Positions 16,170 through 25,638 of a stretch of DNA of 64,000 nt are shown in pieces; the stretch's first letter is position 1; each line of letters opens with the position of its first letter. A model generated the notes under the pieces. That model made no database searches. It saw nothing but the letters and a program-made list of their open reading frames with translations, and was not told where the DNA came from. Location: NCBI RefSeq assembly GCF_027923905.1, contig NZ_AP026966.1, positions 1,241,001 through 1,305,000 on the forward strand. The letters run 5' to 3'. The translations under genes and the position numbers were made by a program. This DNA is from Massilia varians. GTDB taxonomy: Bacteria > Pseudomonadota > Gammaproteobacteria > Burkholderiales > Burkholderiaceae_D.

Positions 16170-17651
16170 ATGAGCGCCACACCATCCACTCTTGCCGGAA
16201 GGCGCGAACAGGTCGCAGCAAGCCTGCGTGCGCGCCTGCCTGACGGCTGCGTCCTGTCCGACCCCGAAGACACCCGTCCCTACGAATGCGACGGCCTGGC
16301 GGCCTACCGCCAGCTGCCCATGATCGTCACGCTGCCCACCAGCGAAGAAGAGGTGCTGGCGATCCTGGATACCTGCCGTGAATTGAACGTGCCGATCGTG
16401 CCGCGCGGCGCCGGCACCGGCCTGTCGGGCGGCGCGCTGCCGATCGCGGACGGCGTCGTGCTCTCGACCGCGCGACTGAACCGCATCGTGCGCCTGGACG
16501 CCTACGCGCGCACCGCCGTGGTCCAGCCGGGCGTGCGCAACCTCGCCATCTCGGAAGCGGCCAGCCAGTACGGCCTGTACTACGCGCCCGACCCCTCGTC
16601 GCAGATCGCCTGCACCATCGGCGGCAACGTGGCCGAGAACTCGGGCGGCGTGCACTGCCTGAAATACGGCCTGACGGTACACAACGTGCTGCGCGTGCGC
16701 GTGGCCACCATCGAAGGCGAGATCATCGAACTCGGCAGCGAAGCGCTGGACGCGCCGGGCCTGGACCTGCTGTCCGTGTTCATCGGCTCGGAAGGCATGC
16801 TCGGCATCGTCACCGAGGTTACGGTCAAGCTGGTGCCCAAGCCTGCGGTGGCCCAGGTCGTCATGGCGTCGTTCGACGACGTCATCACCGCCGGCAATGC
16901 GGTGGCCAGCATCATCGCCGCCGGCATCATCCCGGCCGGGCTGGAGATGATGGACCGCACCTCGGTGCGCATGGTCGAGCCCTTCGTGCGCGCCGGCTAC
17001 GATCTGGACGCCGCCGCCATCCTGCTGTGCGAGGCCGACGGCACCGCGCTCGAAGTGGCGGAAGAAATCGAACGCATGAAGACGGTGTTCGAAGGCGCCG
17101 GCGCCACGGCGATTGCCGTGTCGCAGAGCGAGCTTGAACGCATGCGTTTCTGGTCCGGGCGCAAGAACGCCTTCCCGGCGGCGGGCCGCATCTCGCCGGA
17201 CTACTACTGCATGGACGGCACCATCCCGCGCAAGCAGCTGGCGCGCGTCCTGCAGGGCATCGAGGACATGGAGAACACCTTCGGCCTGCGCTGCTCCAAC
17301 GTGTTCCACGCGGGCGACGGCAACATGCACCCCCTGATCCTGTTCGATGCCAACCAGCCGGGCGAATTCGAGCGCGCCGAGGCCTTCGGGGCGGCGATCC
17401 TGGCGCTGTGCGTCGAGGTGGGCGGCACCATCACCGGCGAACACGGCGTGGGCATGGAGAAGATCAACTCGATGTGCGTGCAGTTCGGCCGCAAGGAGCT
17501 CGACGCCTTTTTTGACGTCAAGCGCGCTTTCGATGCGCCCATGCTGCTCAACCCGGACAAGGCGATCCCGACCCCGCACCGCTGCGCCGAATTCGGCAAG
17601 ATGCACGTGCACGGCGGCGAGCTGCCGTTCCCCGACCTTCCGCGTTTCTAA
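16170..17651 (+). CDS. glcD: Glycolate oxidase subunit GlcD (FAD-linked)
   Basis: A 493-residue flavoprotein of the FAD-linked oxidase (FAD_binding_4/FAD-oxidase_C) family. The PP-loop region PIVPRGAGTGLSGGALP and YAPDPSSQIACTIGGNVAENSGG bind FAD; the C-terminal half has the HAGDGNMHPLILFD motif with conserved histidine residues and GEHGVGMEK. With GlcE and GlcF it oxidises glycolate to glyoxylate at the inner membrane and feeds electrons to the quinone pool. glcE and glcF follow with 3- and 1-bp gaps. No glcC regulator or glcB is adjacent. Confidence 0.95.
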   Translation: MSATPSTLAGRREQVAASLRARLPDGCVLSDPEDTRPYECDGLAAYRQLPMIVTLPTSEEEVLAILDTCRELNVPIVPRGAGTGLSGGALPIADGVVLSTARLNRIVRLDAYARTAVVQPGVRNLAISEAASQYGLYYAPDPSSQIACTIGGNVAENSGGVHCLKYGLTVHNVLRVRVATIEGEIIELGSEALDAPGLDLLSVFIGSEGMLGIVTEVTVKLVPKPAVAQVVMASFDDVITAGNAVASIIAAGIIPAGLEMMDRTSVRMVEPFVRAGYDLDAAAILLCEADGTALEVAEEIERMKTVFEGAGATAIAVSQSELERMRFWSGRKNAFPAAGRISPDYYCMDGTIPRKQLARVLQGIEDMENTFGLRCSNVFHAGDGNMHPLILFDANQPGEFERAEAFGAAILALCVEVGGTITGEHGVGMEKINSMCVQFGRKELDAFFDVKRAFDAPMLLNPDKAIPTPHRCAEFGKMHVHGGELPFPDLPRF

Positions 17652-17654
17652 CAC

Positions 17655-18701
17655 ATGCACTCCATCGAACAATTCCAGGAACGGGTGCGCGCCGCCGCCG
17701 CCGACAAGACGCCCCTGCGCATCCGCGGCGGCGGCAGCAAGGACTGGTACGGCCAGCGCCTGGAGGGCGAGATCCTTGACACGCGCGGCTACCGCGGCAT
17801 CGTCGACTACGAGCCGACCGAACTGGTGATCACGGCGCGCTGCGGCACGCCGCTCGCCGAGATCGAGGCCGTGCTGGCCGAACGCAACCAGATGCTGGCC
17901 TTCGAGCCGCCGCACTTCGGCGAGGGGGCCACCCTGGGCGGCGCCATCGCCGCTGGCCTGGCCGGCCCGCGCCGTGCGGCCAGCGGCGGCGTGCGCGACT
18001 TCGTGCTGGGCGCGAAGCTGCTGGACGGGAAGGGCGACGTGCTCGGCTTCGGCGGCCAGGTGATGAAAAACGTGGCCGGCTACGACGTCTCGCGCCTGCT
18101 GGCCGGTTCGCTCGGCACGCTCGGCCTGCTGCTGGAGGTGTCGGTCAAGGTTTTGCCGAAACCGTTTGCCGAAACGACACTGTGCCTGGAGCTGCCCGAG
18201 AGCGAGGCGATCCGCAAGCTGAACGAGTGGGGCGGCCAGCCGCTGCCGCTGTCGGCCAGCAGCTGGCACAACGGCGTCTTGTGGCTGCGCCTGTCGGGCG
18301 CCCAGGCCGCGGTCGACGCCGCCGTGCGCCTGATCGGCGGCGAGATCATGTCCAATCCGGCCTGCTTGTGGGAAGATCTGCGCGAGCAGCGCTTGCCCTT
18401 CTTCGGCGGCGACGACGCCTTGTGGCGCCTGTCGCTGCCATCCACGACGGAGGCGCTTCCTCTCGGCGGAGTGCAGCTGATCGAGTGGGGCGGGGCCCAG
18501 CGCTGGCTGCGCAGCGAACTGGATGCCGCCGCCATCCGCGGCGCGGTATCCGCCGCCGGCGGCCACGCGACCCTGTTCCGCGGCGGCGACAAATCCGCCG
18601 GCGTATTCCAGCCGCTGCAGAGCGCCGTCGCGCGCATCCACGAACGCCTGAAGAATTCCTTCGATCCGGCGCACATCTTCAATCCGGGACGACTGTACTG
18701 A
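17655..18701 (+). CDS. glcE: Glycolate oxidase subunit GlcE (FAD-binding)
   Basis: A 348-residue FAD-binding subunit that resembles a shortened GlcD. The FAD-binding core is seen in PLRIRGGGSKDWYG, GATLGGAIAAGLAGPRRAASGGVRDFVLGA and GGQVMKNVAGYDVSRLLAGSLGTLG; the C-terminal substrate/cap domain is less conserved and ends with FDPAHIFNPGRLY, the usual tail. It works only in complex with GlcD and GlcF. It sits in a tight operon, with one base between its stop and the glcF start. Confidence 0.95.
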   Translation: MHSIEQFQERVRAAAADKTPLRIRGGGSKDWYGQRLEGEILDTRGYRGIVDYEPTELVITARCGTPLAEIEAVLAERNQMLAFEPPHFGEGATLGGAIAAGLAGPRRAASGGVRDFVLGAKLLDGKGDVLGFGGQVMKNVAGYDVSRLLAGSLGTLGLLLEVSVKVLPKPFAETTLCLELPESEAIRKLNEWGGQPLPLSASSWHNGVLWLRLSGAQAAVDAAVRLIGGEIMSNPACLWEDLREQRLPFFGGDDALWRLSLPSTTEALPLGGVQLIEWGGAQRWLRSELDAAAIRGAVSAAGGHATLFRGGDKSAGVFQPLQSAVARIHERLKNSFDPAHIFNPGRLY

Positions 18702-18702
18702 C

Positions 18703-19929
18703 ATGCAAACCAAGCTGGCCGACTTCATCAAGGACACCGCGGACGGCAAGGAGGCGGAAAGCATCCTGCGCGCCTGCGTGCACTGCGGCTTCTGCACCGC
18801 CACCTGCCCGACCTACCAGCTGCTGGGCGACGAGCTCGACGGCCCGCGCGGCCGCATCTACCTGATCAAGCAGGTGCTGGAAGGTGCCGAGCCAACGCGC
18901 AAGACCCAGCTGCACCTGGACCGCTGCCTTACCTGCCGCAACTGCGAAACCACCTGTCCGTCGGGCGTCAAGTATGGCCGCCTGGTGGACATCGGCCGCC
19001 GCGTGGTCGAGGAACGCGTGCCGCGCCCCCTGGCAGACCGCATCAAGCGCACCACGCTCAAGGAATTCCTGCCGCGCGCCGCCCTGTTCAAGCCGGCGTT
19101 CAGGGCAGGGCAGCTGGCCCGCCCGGCGCTGTCCAAAGCGCTGCAGGACAAGCTGCAACCGGCACGCCATGCCGGCGCCTGGCCCACCCGCACCCATGCG
19201 CGCAAGATGCTGGTGCTGGAGGGTTGCGTGCAGCCGGCGATGGCGCCCGGCATCAACGCCGCCACCGCGCGCGTGCTCGACGCCTTCGGGGTGCAGCTGA
19301 TCGTCGCACCCAAGGCCGGCTGCTGCGGCGCCGTGCGCTACCACCTGAACGACCAGGCGGCTGGACTGATTGACGCGCGCCGCAACATCGACGCCTGGTG
19401 GCCGTGGGTGGAGCGGGGCGAGATCGAGGCGATCGTCATGACCGCTTCCGGCTGCGGCGTCACCGTCAAGGAATACGGCCACCTGCTGGCCCACGACGAG
19501 GCCTATGCCGCCAAGGCCGGGCGCATCGCGATGCTCACGCGCGACCTGTCCGAGATCATGCCGGAGTTCGAGGAGCAGATCGCTGCCAGACTGACAGGGA
19601 AGATCGCGAAACGCGTCGCCTATCATCCGCCCTGCACGCTGCAGCATGGCCAGCAGATCCGCGGCAAGGTCGAGGGCGTGCTGCGCGCCGCCGGCGTCGA
19701 CGTCACGCTGTGCGCCGACAGCCACCTGTGCTGCGGCTCGGCCGGCACCTATTCGGTGCTGCACCCCGAGATCGCGCACGAACTACGCGACCGCAAGCTG
19801 GCCAGTCTGGCGGCCTGCAAGCCGGACGAGATCGTGTCCGCCAACATCGGCTGCATGACCCATTTGCAGTCGGGGACGCCAACGCCGGTCACGCACTGGA
19901 TCGAATTGCTCGACCGCGCGCTGGCTTGA
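18703..19929 (+). CDS. glcF: Glycolate oxidase iron-sulfur subunit GlcF
   Basis: A 408-residue ferredoxin-like subunit. Two [4Fe-4S] motifs lie in the N-terminal third (CVHCGFCTATCPT and CLTCRNCETTCPS), followed by two cysteine-rich CCG domains (the KAGCCGAVRYH and HLCCGSAGTYS regions) typical of heterodisulfide-reductase-like proteins. It carries electrons from the flavin subunits to quinone. Last gene of glcDEF; a small gene follows after about 80 bp. Confidence 0.95.
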   Translation: MQTKLADFIKDTADGKEAESILRACVHCGFCTATCPTYQLLGDELDGPRGRIYLIKQVLEGAEPTRKTQLHLDRCLTCRNCETTCPSGVKYGRLVDIGRRVVEERVPRPLADRIKRTTLKEFLPRAALFKPAFRAGQLARPALSKALQDKLQPARHAGAWPTRTHARKMLVLEGCVQPAMAPGINAATARVLDAFGVQLIVAPKAGCCGAVRYHLNDQAAGLIDARRNIDAWWPWVERGEIEAIVMTASGCGVTVKEYGHLLAHDEAYAAKAGRIAMLTRDLSEIMPEFEEQIAARLTGKIAKRVAYHPPCTLQHGQQIRGKVEGVLRAAGVDVTLCADSHLCCGSAGTYSVLHPEIAHELRDRKLASLAACKPDEIVSANIGCMTHLQSGTPTPVTHWIELLDRALA

Positions 19930-20007
19930 ACCCGGGCGCCACGGCACGCGCCGCGTACCGGCGCCGCCGTGCTAGGATCGCCCCGTGTTGCATGCAAAGG
20001 ATCGATC

Positions 20008-20322
20008 TTGAGTTTCATTTTCCAGCTTGTCCGCGAAGACGAGGGCCTGCCGCCCATGGTCGTCTTCGAGGATTCGACCACGCCCGGCCTCGTGCCCGTA
20101 TGGGAAGAAGCCGGCGTCTACGACGCGCTGTACAACAGCGACGGCAAACTCGCGCGCGACGTGTCGCGCGCCATTTCCTATGGCCTCGACCGCGTCAGCG
20201 AAGACGCTTCCCTGGCCCAGCTGATGCCGCCGGGCGTCTCGCAGGGCGAGGCCATCCGTTTCCTGGAGAACGTGAACCGCGCCTGCATCACCCACGGCGC
20301 CGCCTGGATCCAGACCCGCTGA
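20008..20322 (+). CDS. Small conserved-looking hypothetical protein
   Basis: A 104-residue soluble acidic protein that I do not recognise. There is no signal peptide, membrane segment or cysteine pair. TTG at 20008 is preferred as start because AAGGA lies 8 nt upstream and the protein then begins MSFIFQLVREDEG; a GTG at 19969 would add 13 unlikely residues. It follows glcF on the same strand, so it could be part of that transcript. Codon usage matches the neighbours, which supports a real gene. Confidence 0.6.
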   Translation: MSFIFQLVREDEGLPPMVVFEDSTTPGLVPVWEEAGVYDALYNSDGKLARDVSRAISYGLDRVSEDASLAQLMPPGVSQGEAIRFLENVNRACITHGAAWIQTR

Positions 20323-20420
20323 TTTGGTAGTCGAGTTACATCTTTTTGTCGTAGTATGTTTCGTTCTGCCGGAGGAGAAGTAGTTTTCCTACGGCGCGAC
20401 AACAACGACAAGGAGACCCG

Positions 20421-22469
20421 ATGACCTTCCACCGCTCATGTGCCGCGGCCGCCGCAGTGGCCGCATCCTGCCTGCTGGCCCTGCCGGCCTGGGCCCAGCA
20501 GCTGATCGCCAGCGCTGCCTCGCCCAACGATGTCATCCAGGTGGAGGTGCAGGTCGACGGCATGGGCAAGCTGGCCTACGGCGTCAAGCGCCAGGGCAGG
20601 GACATCATTGCCCCGTCGCGCCTGGGCTTCAACCTGGCCAATGCGCACAAGCTCGACGGCGGCTTCAGCCTGCGCCGGCAAGGCGTCAGCGAGCATGACA
20701 GCACCTGGGAACAACCCTGGGGCGAGCGCCGCTTCGTGCGCAACCATTACCGCGAGCTGCGGGTCGACCTGGAGCAGAAGAACCGCGCCGGCCGCCAGTT
20801 GGCGGTGGTGTTCCGCATCTACGACGACGGCGTCGGCTTCCGCTACGAATTCCCGGCCCAGCCGCAGCTGAAGCAAGCCGAGATCATCGACGAGCTAACC
20901 GAGTTCACGGTGGCCCAGCCGGCCACCGCCTGGTGGATCCCGGTGGGCGAACTGCCTGGACTGGAAGAAGAGATCCGCAAGGCGCCGCTCAAGGAAATCG
21001 GCATCGCCAACACCCCGCTCACCGTGCGTCTTGACGACGGCACCCACATCGCCTTCCATGAGGCGGCCCTGGTCGACTACGCCACCATGTGGCTGCGCAA
21101 GGTCGACGGCCAGAAGCTGCGCGCCATGCTGGCGCCCTCGCCGAGCGGCCCGGCGGTGGTGCGCAAGGGCGCCTTCACGACGCCATGGCGCACCCTGCAG
21201 ATAGCGAGCAACGCGGCCGGTCTGTACATGTCCGACCTGGTGCTCAACCTGAACGAACCGAACAAGCTCGGCGACGTGAGCTGGGTGAAGCCGTCGAAGT
21301 TCGTCGGCGTCTGGTGGCAGATGCACCTGCAGAGCGGCACCTGGAACGCCGGTCCGAAGCACGCGGCCACCACCGCCAACACGAAGAAATACATCGACTT
21401 CGCGGCGCAACATGGTTTCCGCGGCGTGCTGGTCGAGGGCTGGAACAAGGGATGGGAGAGCGACTGGGGCCATGGCGGCGCCGACTTCAGCTTCACCCAG
21501 TCCTATCCGGACTTCGACCTGCCGGGCCTGGCCGCCTATGCGAAGTCGAAGGGCGTGCGCCTGATCGGCCACCACGAAACCGGCGCCAACATCGTCGCCT
21601 ACGAAAAGCAGATGGATGCGGCGTACCGGCTGTATGCGAAGCTGGGCGTGGACAGTATCAAGTCGGGCTATGTGCACGAAGCCGGCAGCGCCCTGTTCAC
21701 CGGCCGCGACGGCAAGCCGCGCTACGGTCACTACGATTCGCAGGAAGGCGTGAACCACTTCCTCAAGGCGGTGACCGAAGCGGCGAAATACAAGCTGTCG
21801 ATCGACACCCACGAACCGGTCAAGGATACCGGCCTGCGCCGCACCTACCCGAACTGGCTCACGCGCGAAGGCGCGCGCGGCGTCGAGTACAACGCCTGGG
21901 GCAACCCGCCCAACAGCGTGGACCACGAAGCCAAGCTGGTGTTCACCCGCATGCTGAGCGGCCCGATGGACTACACCCCGGGCGTCCTGAGCCTGGTCGG
22001 CGCGGACGGCAAGACCTTCAACTCGACCCAGGCCAAGCAGCTGGCCAACTTCGTCGTGATCTATTCGCCGATCCAGATGGCGGCCGACCTGCCGGAGAAC
22101 TACGCCAAGTATCCGGCCGCCTTCAAGTTCATCAAGGACGTGCCGACCGACTGGGCCGACACCCGCGTGATCAATGGCGAAGTGGGGGAGTACGCCACCA
22201 TCGCCCGCAAGGACCGCACGGGCGAGGATTGGTACGTCGGCGCGGTCACCGACGGCGAAGCGCGCACCTTGCCGCTGCCGCTCGATTTCCTCGACAAGGG
22301 CAAGCGCTACACCGCCGAGATCTACCGCGACGGCGACGCGGCCGACTACCGCAGCGAGCGCCGCTTCGACCTGGTGACGGAGACCAGGACCGTCACCGCG
22401 GCCGATACCCTGCAGCTGCGCCTCGCGCCGGGTGGTGGGCAAGCGATCCGCCTGACGCCGCAGCCCTGA
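20421..22469 (+). CDS. Glycoside hydrolase family 97 (alpha-glucosidase-like)
   Basis: A 682-residue exported enzyme with a signal peptide ending LPAWA|Q. It has the GH97 order: an N-terminal beta-sandwich domain to about residue 290, a (beta/alpha)8 barrel with GFRGVLVEGWNKGW, GVRLIGHHETG and IDTHEPVKDTGLRRTYPNW followed by TREGARGVEYNAW, and a C-terminal beta domain. The conserved Glu residues in HHETG, HEP and GVEYNAW are the candidate catalytic and calcium-binding positions known from SusB-type enzymes, including inverting alpha-glucosidases. It likely acts on malto-oligosaccharides in the periplasm. No sus-like transporter is adjacent. A GAGG-type Shine-Dalgarno precedes the ATG. Confidence 0.92.
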   Translation: MTFHRSCAAAAAVAASCLLALPAWAQQLIASAASPNDVIQVEVQVDGMGKLAYGVKRQGRDIIAPSRLGFNLANAHKLDGGFSLRRQGVSEHDSTWEQPWGERRFVRNHYRELRVDLEQKNRAGRQLAVVFRIYDDGVGFRYEFPAQPQLKQAEIIDELTEFTVAQPATAWWIPVGELPGLEEEIRKAPLKEIGIANTPLTVRLDDGTHIAFHEAALVDYATMWLRKVDGQKLRAMLAPSPSGPAVVRKGAFTTPWRTLQIASNAAGLYMSDLVLNLNEPNKLGDVSWVKPSKFVGVWWQMHLQSGTWNAGPKHAATTANTKKYIDFAAQHGFRGVLVEGWNKGWESDWGHGGADFSFTQSYPDFDLPGLAAYAKSKGVRLIGHHETGANIVAYEKQMDAAYRLYAKLGVDSIKSGYVHEAGSALFTGRDGKPRYGHYDSQEGVNHFLKAVTEAAKYKLSIDTHEPVKDTGLRRTYPNWLTREGARGVEYNAWGNPPNSVDHEAKLVFTRMLSGPMDYTPGVLSLVGADGKTFNSTQAKQLANFVVIYSPIQMAADLPENYAKYPAAFKFIKDVPTDWADTRVINGEVGEYATIARKDRTGEDWYVGAVTDGEARTLPLPLDFLDKGKRYTAEIYRDGDAADYRSERRFDLVTETRTVTAADTLQLRLAPGGGQAIRLTPQP

Positions 22470-22474
22470 TTTTC

Positions 22475-22575
22475 GTAGGGTGGACGGCTCCGCCGTCCGC
22501 GCGTTCAACTCACCCATGCGCTGTGGCAGATCACCTGTAAGCTGAACGCGCGGTCGGGGGACCCGACCACCCTAC
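22475..22575. repeat. Dispersed palindromic repeat, copy C
   Basis: GTAGGGTGGACGGC...CCACCCTAC. The left hairpin is GGACGGC/GCCGTCC (TCC loop); the right one is GGTCGGG/CCCGACC (GGA loop), which differs in both arms and still pairs. The constant blocks GCGCGTTCAACTCA and CTGAACGCGCGG are present. It lies between convergent GH97 and glutathione peroxidase genes. Confidence 0.88.
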
Positions 22576-22585
22576 GAACGTTCGC

Positions 22586-23068
22586 CTATTGCGCCAGCAG
22601 CTTCTCGATGTCGCCGGCGATTTCGCCTGGCGCCGTCTGCGGCGCATAGCGCTTGACGACCTCGCCGTCGCGCCCGACCAGGAACTTGGTGAAGTTCCAC
22701 TTGATGGACTCCAGGCCCAGCACGCCCGGCTTCTCGCCCTTCAGGTGCTTGAACAGCGGGTGGGCCCCGTCGCCGTTGACGTCGACCTTGGCGAACATCG
22801 GGAAGCTCACGCCGTAGTTCTTCTCGCAGAAGGCGCCGATCTCCGCTTCCGTGCCCGGCTCCTGCTTGCCGAACTGGTTGCAGGGAAAACCCATCACCAC
22901 CAGCCCGCGCTCGCCGTACTGGCGGTGCAGTTCTTCCAGACCCTTGTACTGCGGCGTGAAGCCGCAGGCGCTGGCGGTGTTGACGACCAGGAGCACCTTG
23001 CCGCGGTACGCGTTCAAGTCCATTGGCTTGCCGTCGAGCGTGGTGGCGCTGAAATCGAATACGTTCAT
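22586..23068 (-). CDS. Glutathione peroxidase family protein
   Basis: A 160-residue thiol peroxidase of the glutathione peroxidase fold. The peroxidatic cysteine lies in NTASACGFTPQY, with conserved Gln/Trp partners in FPCNQFGKQEPG and KWNFTKFLV. It has Cys in place of selenocysteine, as usual in bacteria, and probably uses thioredoxin or glutathione to reduce hydroperoxides. I start it at ATG 23068 (MNVFDFSA), which has GAGGG upstream; the open frame reaches further (23128) but adds 20 unrelated residues. It diverges from the TonB receptor gene. Confidence 0.92.
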   Translation of the reverse strand: MNVFDFSATTLDGKPMDLNAYRGKVLLVVNTASACGFTPQYKGLEELHRQYGERGLVVMGFPCNQFGKQEPGTEAEIGAFCEKNYGVSFPMFAKVDVNGDGAHPLFKHLKGEKPGVLGLESIKWNFTKFLVGRDGEVVKRYAPQTAPGEIAGDIEKLLAQ

Positions 23069-23226
23069 GTTTGAGCCCTCGTCTGGAAAACCAGAAGTGT
23101 ATGTCATGGCGGCGCAACACGTATGCATGCCTCAACCGCTCAAGTCCGTGCTTGTTATCTTTTGTTACAAACGATAAGAAGTTTGCATGCGACAATCCGG
23201 CTCGCCCAAACTGTCGAGCTTCATCC

Positions 23227-25563
23227 ATGTCCAACCGATTCCACTTCGCACACCACTCCCGTCATCCGCGCCGTTCCCTGATCGCGCACCTGGTCGCCGG
23301 CACGCTGCTGGCGCCGTTCGCGGCCAGCGCACAGCAGGCCCCTGCCGTGCAGGAGCAGGTGAAGCAGGAAGCCGCCAGGCCCGCACAGGCGCCGGTCCAG
23401 GCTCAGCCTGCCCAGGCAAGCGTCGCGCCGCCGGCGCAGACGCCAGTCGAGTCCACCGTGACCGTCAGCGCAACCCGCACCCAGAACCGCATCGACCGCC
23501 AGAGCTATGACGTCAAGGCCGATCCGGCAACCTCGAACGACACCGTGGCCGATACCCTGAACAAGGTGCCCTCGGTCGCCGTCGACGCGGACGGCAACGT
23601 CACGCTGCGCGGCCGCGGCAATGTGCAGATCCTGGTGGACGGCAAGCCGTCCGCGATGATGCAGGGCGAGAACCGCGCGGCCGCGATCAATGCGCTGCCG
23701 GCGGCCGACCTGGAGTCGGTGGAAGTCATCAACAACCCGGGCGCGCAGTTCGGCAACGAAGGCGGCGGCGGCCCGGTCATCAACCTGGTGATGCGGCGTG
23801 AACGCAGCCCGGGCGGCTTCGCCGTCGTCAACGGGAACGTCGGCAGCGAAGGGCGCTACAACACCTCCGCTTTCGGCAGCTGGACACAAGGACGCTACAG
23901 CGTGCAGGGAGCCCTGTTCCGCCGCGAGACCAAGAATGATTCGAGCGGCGAGACCCGGCGCGAGCGCATCAACCCCGCCACCGGCGCGATTGCACCCAGC
24001 AGCCAGGATTCGGACAGCATCAACCGTGGCCGTTCGACCGGCGCCAACGTGGGCCTGACCTACAACCTTGGCGACAAGGACGTCGTCGGCCTGAATGCCA
24101 ATTACTCCCAGTCCGACAACGAATCCGAGTTCGTCGAACGCTACCGCAGCACGAACGCGGCAGGCATCGTCGACAGCCAGTACCTGCGCACAAGCGGGAG
24201 CGATAACAGGAACCGCAATTACGGCATTGGTGCGCGCCTCGACCACAAAGGCGATGCGCCCGGCGAAATCTTCAAGATGGACCTCCGCCTCTCGGGCAGC
24301 GACGGCGATGGCGGCTCGCGCGCGACCAACGTCTATACCGTGCGCCCACCCAGCGCCACCGCCCCCGACACCCGCCAGGAACGCGACAACGAGACCCGTA
24401 TTGCCGACTTTACCGGCGATTACGAGCTGCCGGGCGAACACGGCGTATTCAAGATGGGCTACAAGGTGGCGCGCAACCACAACGTCGCCGACAACGGCTT
24501 CTTCGACATCGATCCGTCCACCGGCGCCGAGCGCGTCAACACCACGCGCACCAACCGCTTCGAGCTGACGGACGTGACCTACGCGCTGTATGGCAGCTAC
24601 CAGTGGCGCGTCAACGAGAAATGGGGCGTGCTGGGCGGCCTGCGCGCCGAGTATGCGGACCTCGACATGAACCAGGTCACGACCGGCCAGCGCGCCAGCA
24701 ACCATTATTTCGACGCGATCCCGAGCGCCTTCGTCACCTATGGCCTGTCGGACGACACCACACTGCGCCTGAGCTACGCGCACCGCATCCGTCGTCCAGG
24801 CGCGGGCGAGTTGAATCCCTTCGTGATCTACCGCGACGAGCTGAACCTCTACTCGGGTAACCCGAACCTGCAGCCGGCCAATACCGATTCGCTGGAGCTG
24901 GGGGTGGAGACCAAGCTGGGCAAGGTCGACACCAACGTACGGCTGTACATGCGCCACGAGAGCGACCTGATCAACGAGCGCCGCATCCTGCTGGCCAACG
25001 ACGTGCTCCTGACCACGCGCGAGAACGCCGGCAGCGCCCGTTCGGGTGGGATCGAATTCAACTTCAGCGGCCGCGCCACGCAGAAGCTGATGCTTAACGT
25101 GAGCGGTAACGTCGGCTACTCCGAGCAAACGGTGCTGGACCGCGCGAACGACGACAAACGCAGCGCCGTCTCGATCGGCGGCCGCGCGCGCATCAATTAC
25201 CAGCTGGATCCGAAGAACAGCTTCATGCTGATGCTGAATGCGCAGGGCAAGACCCTGTTCGGCCAGGGCTACCGCGAGCCGCAGCGCACGGCCGACCTGA
25301 ACTACCGCCACAATCTCACGCCGGCGCTGACGCTGACTGTCAACATCAACGACCTGTTCGATTCGCAGAAGATGGAGATGATCACCGAGACCGACCGCCT
25401 GCGCGAGCACAGCATCCGCCGCTTCGGCGGCCGCATGGCTTACATCGGCCTGTCCTACCGCTTCGGCAGCTTCGGCGGCGCCGGCGGCCAGCGCCGGCCG
25501 ATGATGATGGGCGGTCCGGGTGGCCCGGGCCACGGCGGCATGATGGGCGGCCCCGGCCGCTAG
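23227..25563 (+). CDS. TonB-dependent receptor of the OMP_b-brl_3 type, with Gly/Pro/Met tail
   Basis: A 778-residue outer-membrane receptor. The signal peptide ends FAASA|Q and is followed by an Ala/Gln/Pro-rich linker (about residues 38-78), then a plug domain (STVTVSATRTQNRIDRQSYDV...ESVEVINNPGAQFGNEGGGGPVINLVM) and a barrel (SYAHRIRRPG, LNPFVIYRDELNLYSGNP) typical of the large barrel family 3 receptors. The barrel appears to finish at YIGLSYRFGSF, yet the protein continues for some 30 residues rich in Gly, Pro and Met, so the usual C-terminal aromatic insertion signal is internal. Substrate not predictable. The frame is open upstream to 23071 but that part is non-coding in character. Confidence 0.85.
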   Translation: MSNRFHFAHHSRHPRRSLIAHLVAGTLLAPFAASAQQAPAVQEQVKQEAARPAQAPVQAQPAQASVAPPAQTPVESTVTVSATRTQNRIDRQSYDVKADPATSNDTVADTLNKVPSVAVDADGNVTLRGRGNVQILVDGKPSAMMQGENRAAAINALPAADLESVEVINNPGAQFGNEGGGGPVINLVMRRERSPGGFAVVNGNVGSEGRYNTSAFGSWTQGRYSVQGALFRRETKNDSSGETRRERINPATGAIAPSSQDSDSINRGRSTGANVGLTYNLGDKDVVGLNANYSQSDNESEFVERYRSTNAAGIVDSQYLRTSGSDNRNRNYGIGARLDHKGDAPGEIFKMDLRLSGSDGDGGSRATNVYTVRPPSATAPDTRQERDNETRIADFTGDYELPGEHGVFKMGYKVARNHNVADNGFFDIDPSTGAERVNTTRTNRFELTDVTYALYGSYQWRVNEKWGVLGGLRAEYADLDMNQVTTGQRASNHYFDAIPSAFVTYGLSDDTTLRLSYAHRIRRPGAGELNPFVIYRDELNLYSGNPNLQPANTDSLELGVETKLGKVDTNVRLYMRHESDLINERRILLANDVLLTTRENAGSARSGGIEFNFSGRATQKLMLNVSGNVGYSEQTVLDRANDDKRSAVSIGGRARINYQLDPKNSFMLMLNAQGKTLFGQGYREPQRTADLNYRHNLTPALTLTVNINDLFDSQKMEMITETDRLREHSIRRFGGRMAYIGLSYRFGSFGGAGGQRRPMMMGGPGGPGHGGMMGGPGR

Positions 25564-25638
25564 AGCGCCGCTTCAAAGAGGGATGCGGCGGCGCCGCCGG
25601 GCGTGTATGCTGTCCGGCCGAACCACCGCATCCTTGCC

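Noticed and set aside
16164..18803. 879-codon open frame antisense to glcD and glcE
   Set aside because: Same shadow effect; spans two well-identified genes and has no recognisable domain or ribosome-binding site.
20341..20420. Short GTAG/CTAC pair before the GH97 gene as another copy of the palindromic repeat
   Set aside because: Lacks the GCGTTCAAC and TTGAACGC blocks and the triloop hairpins.
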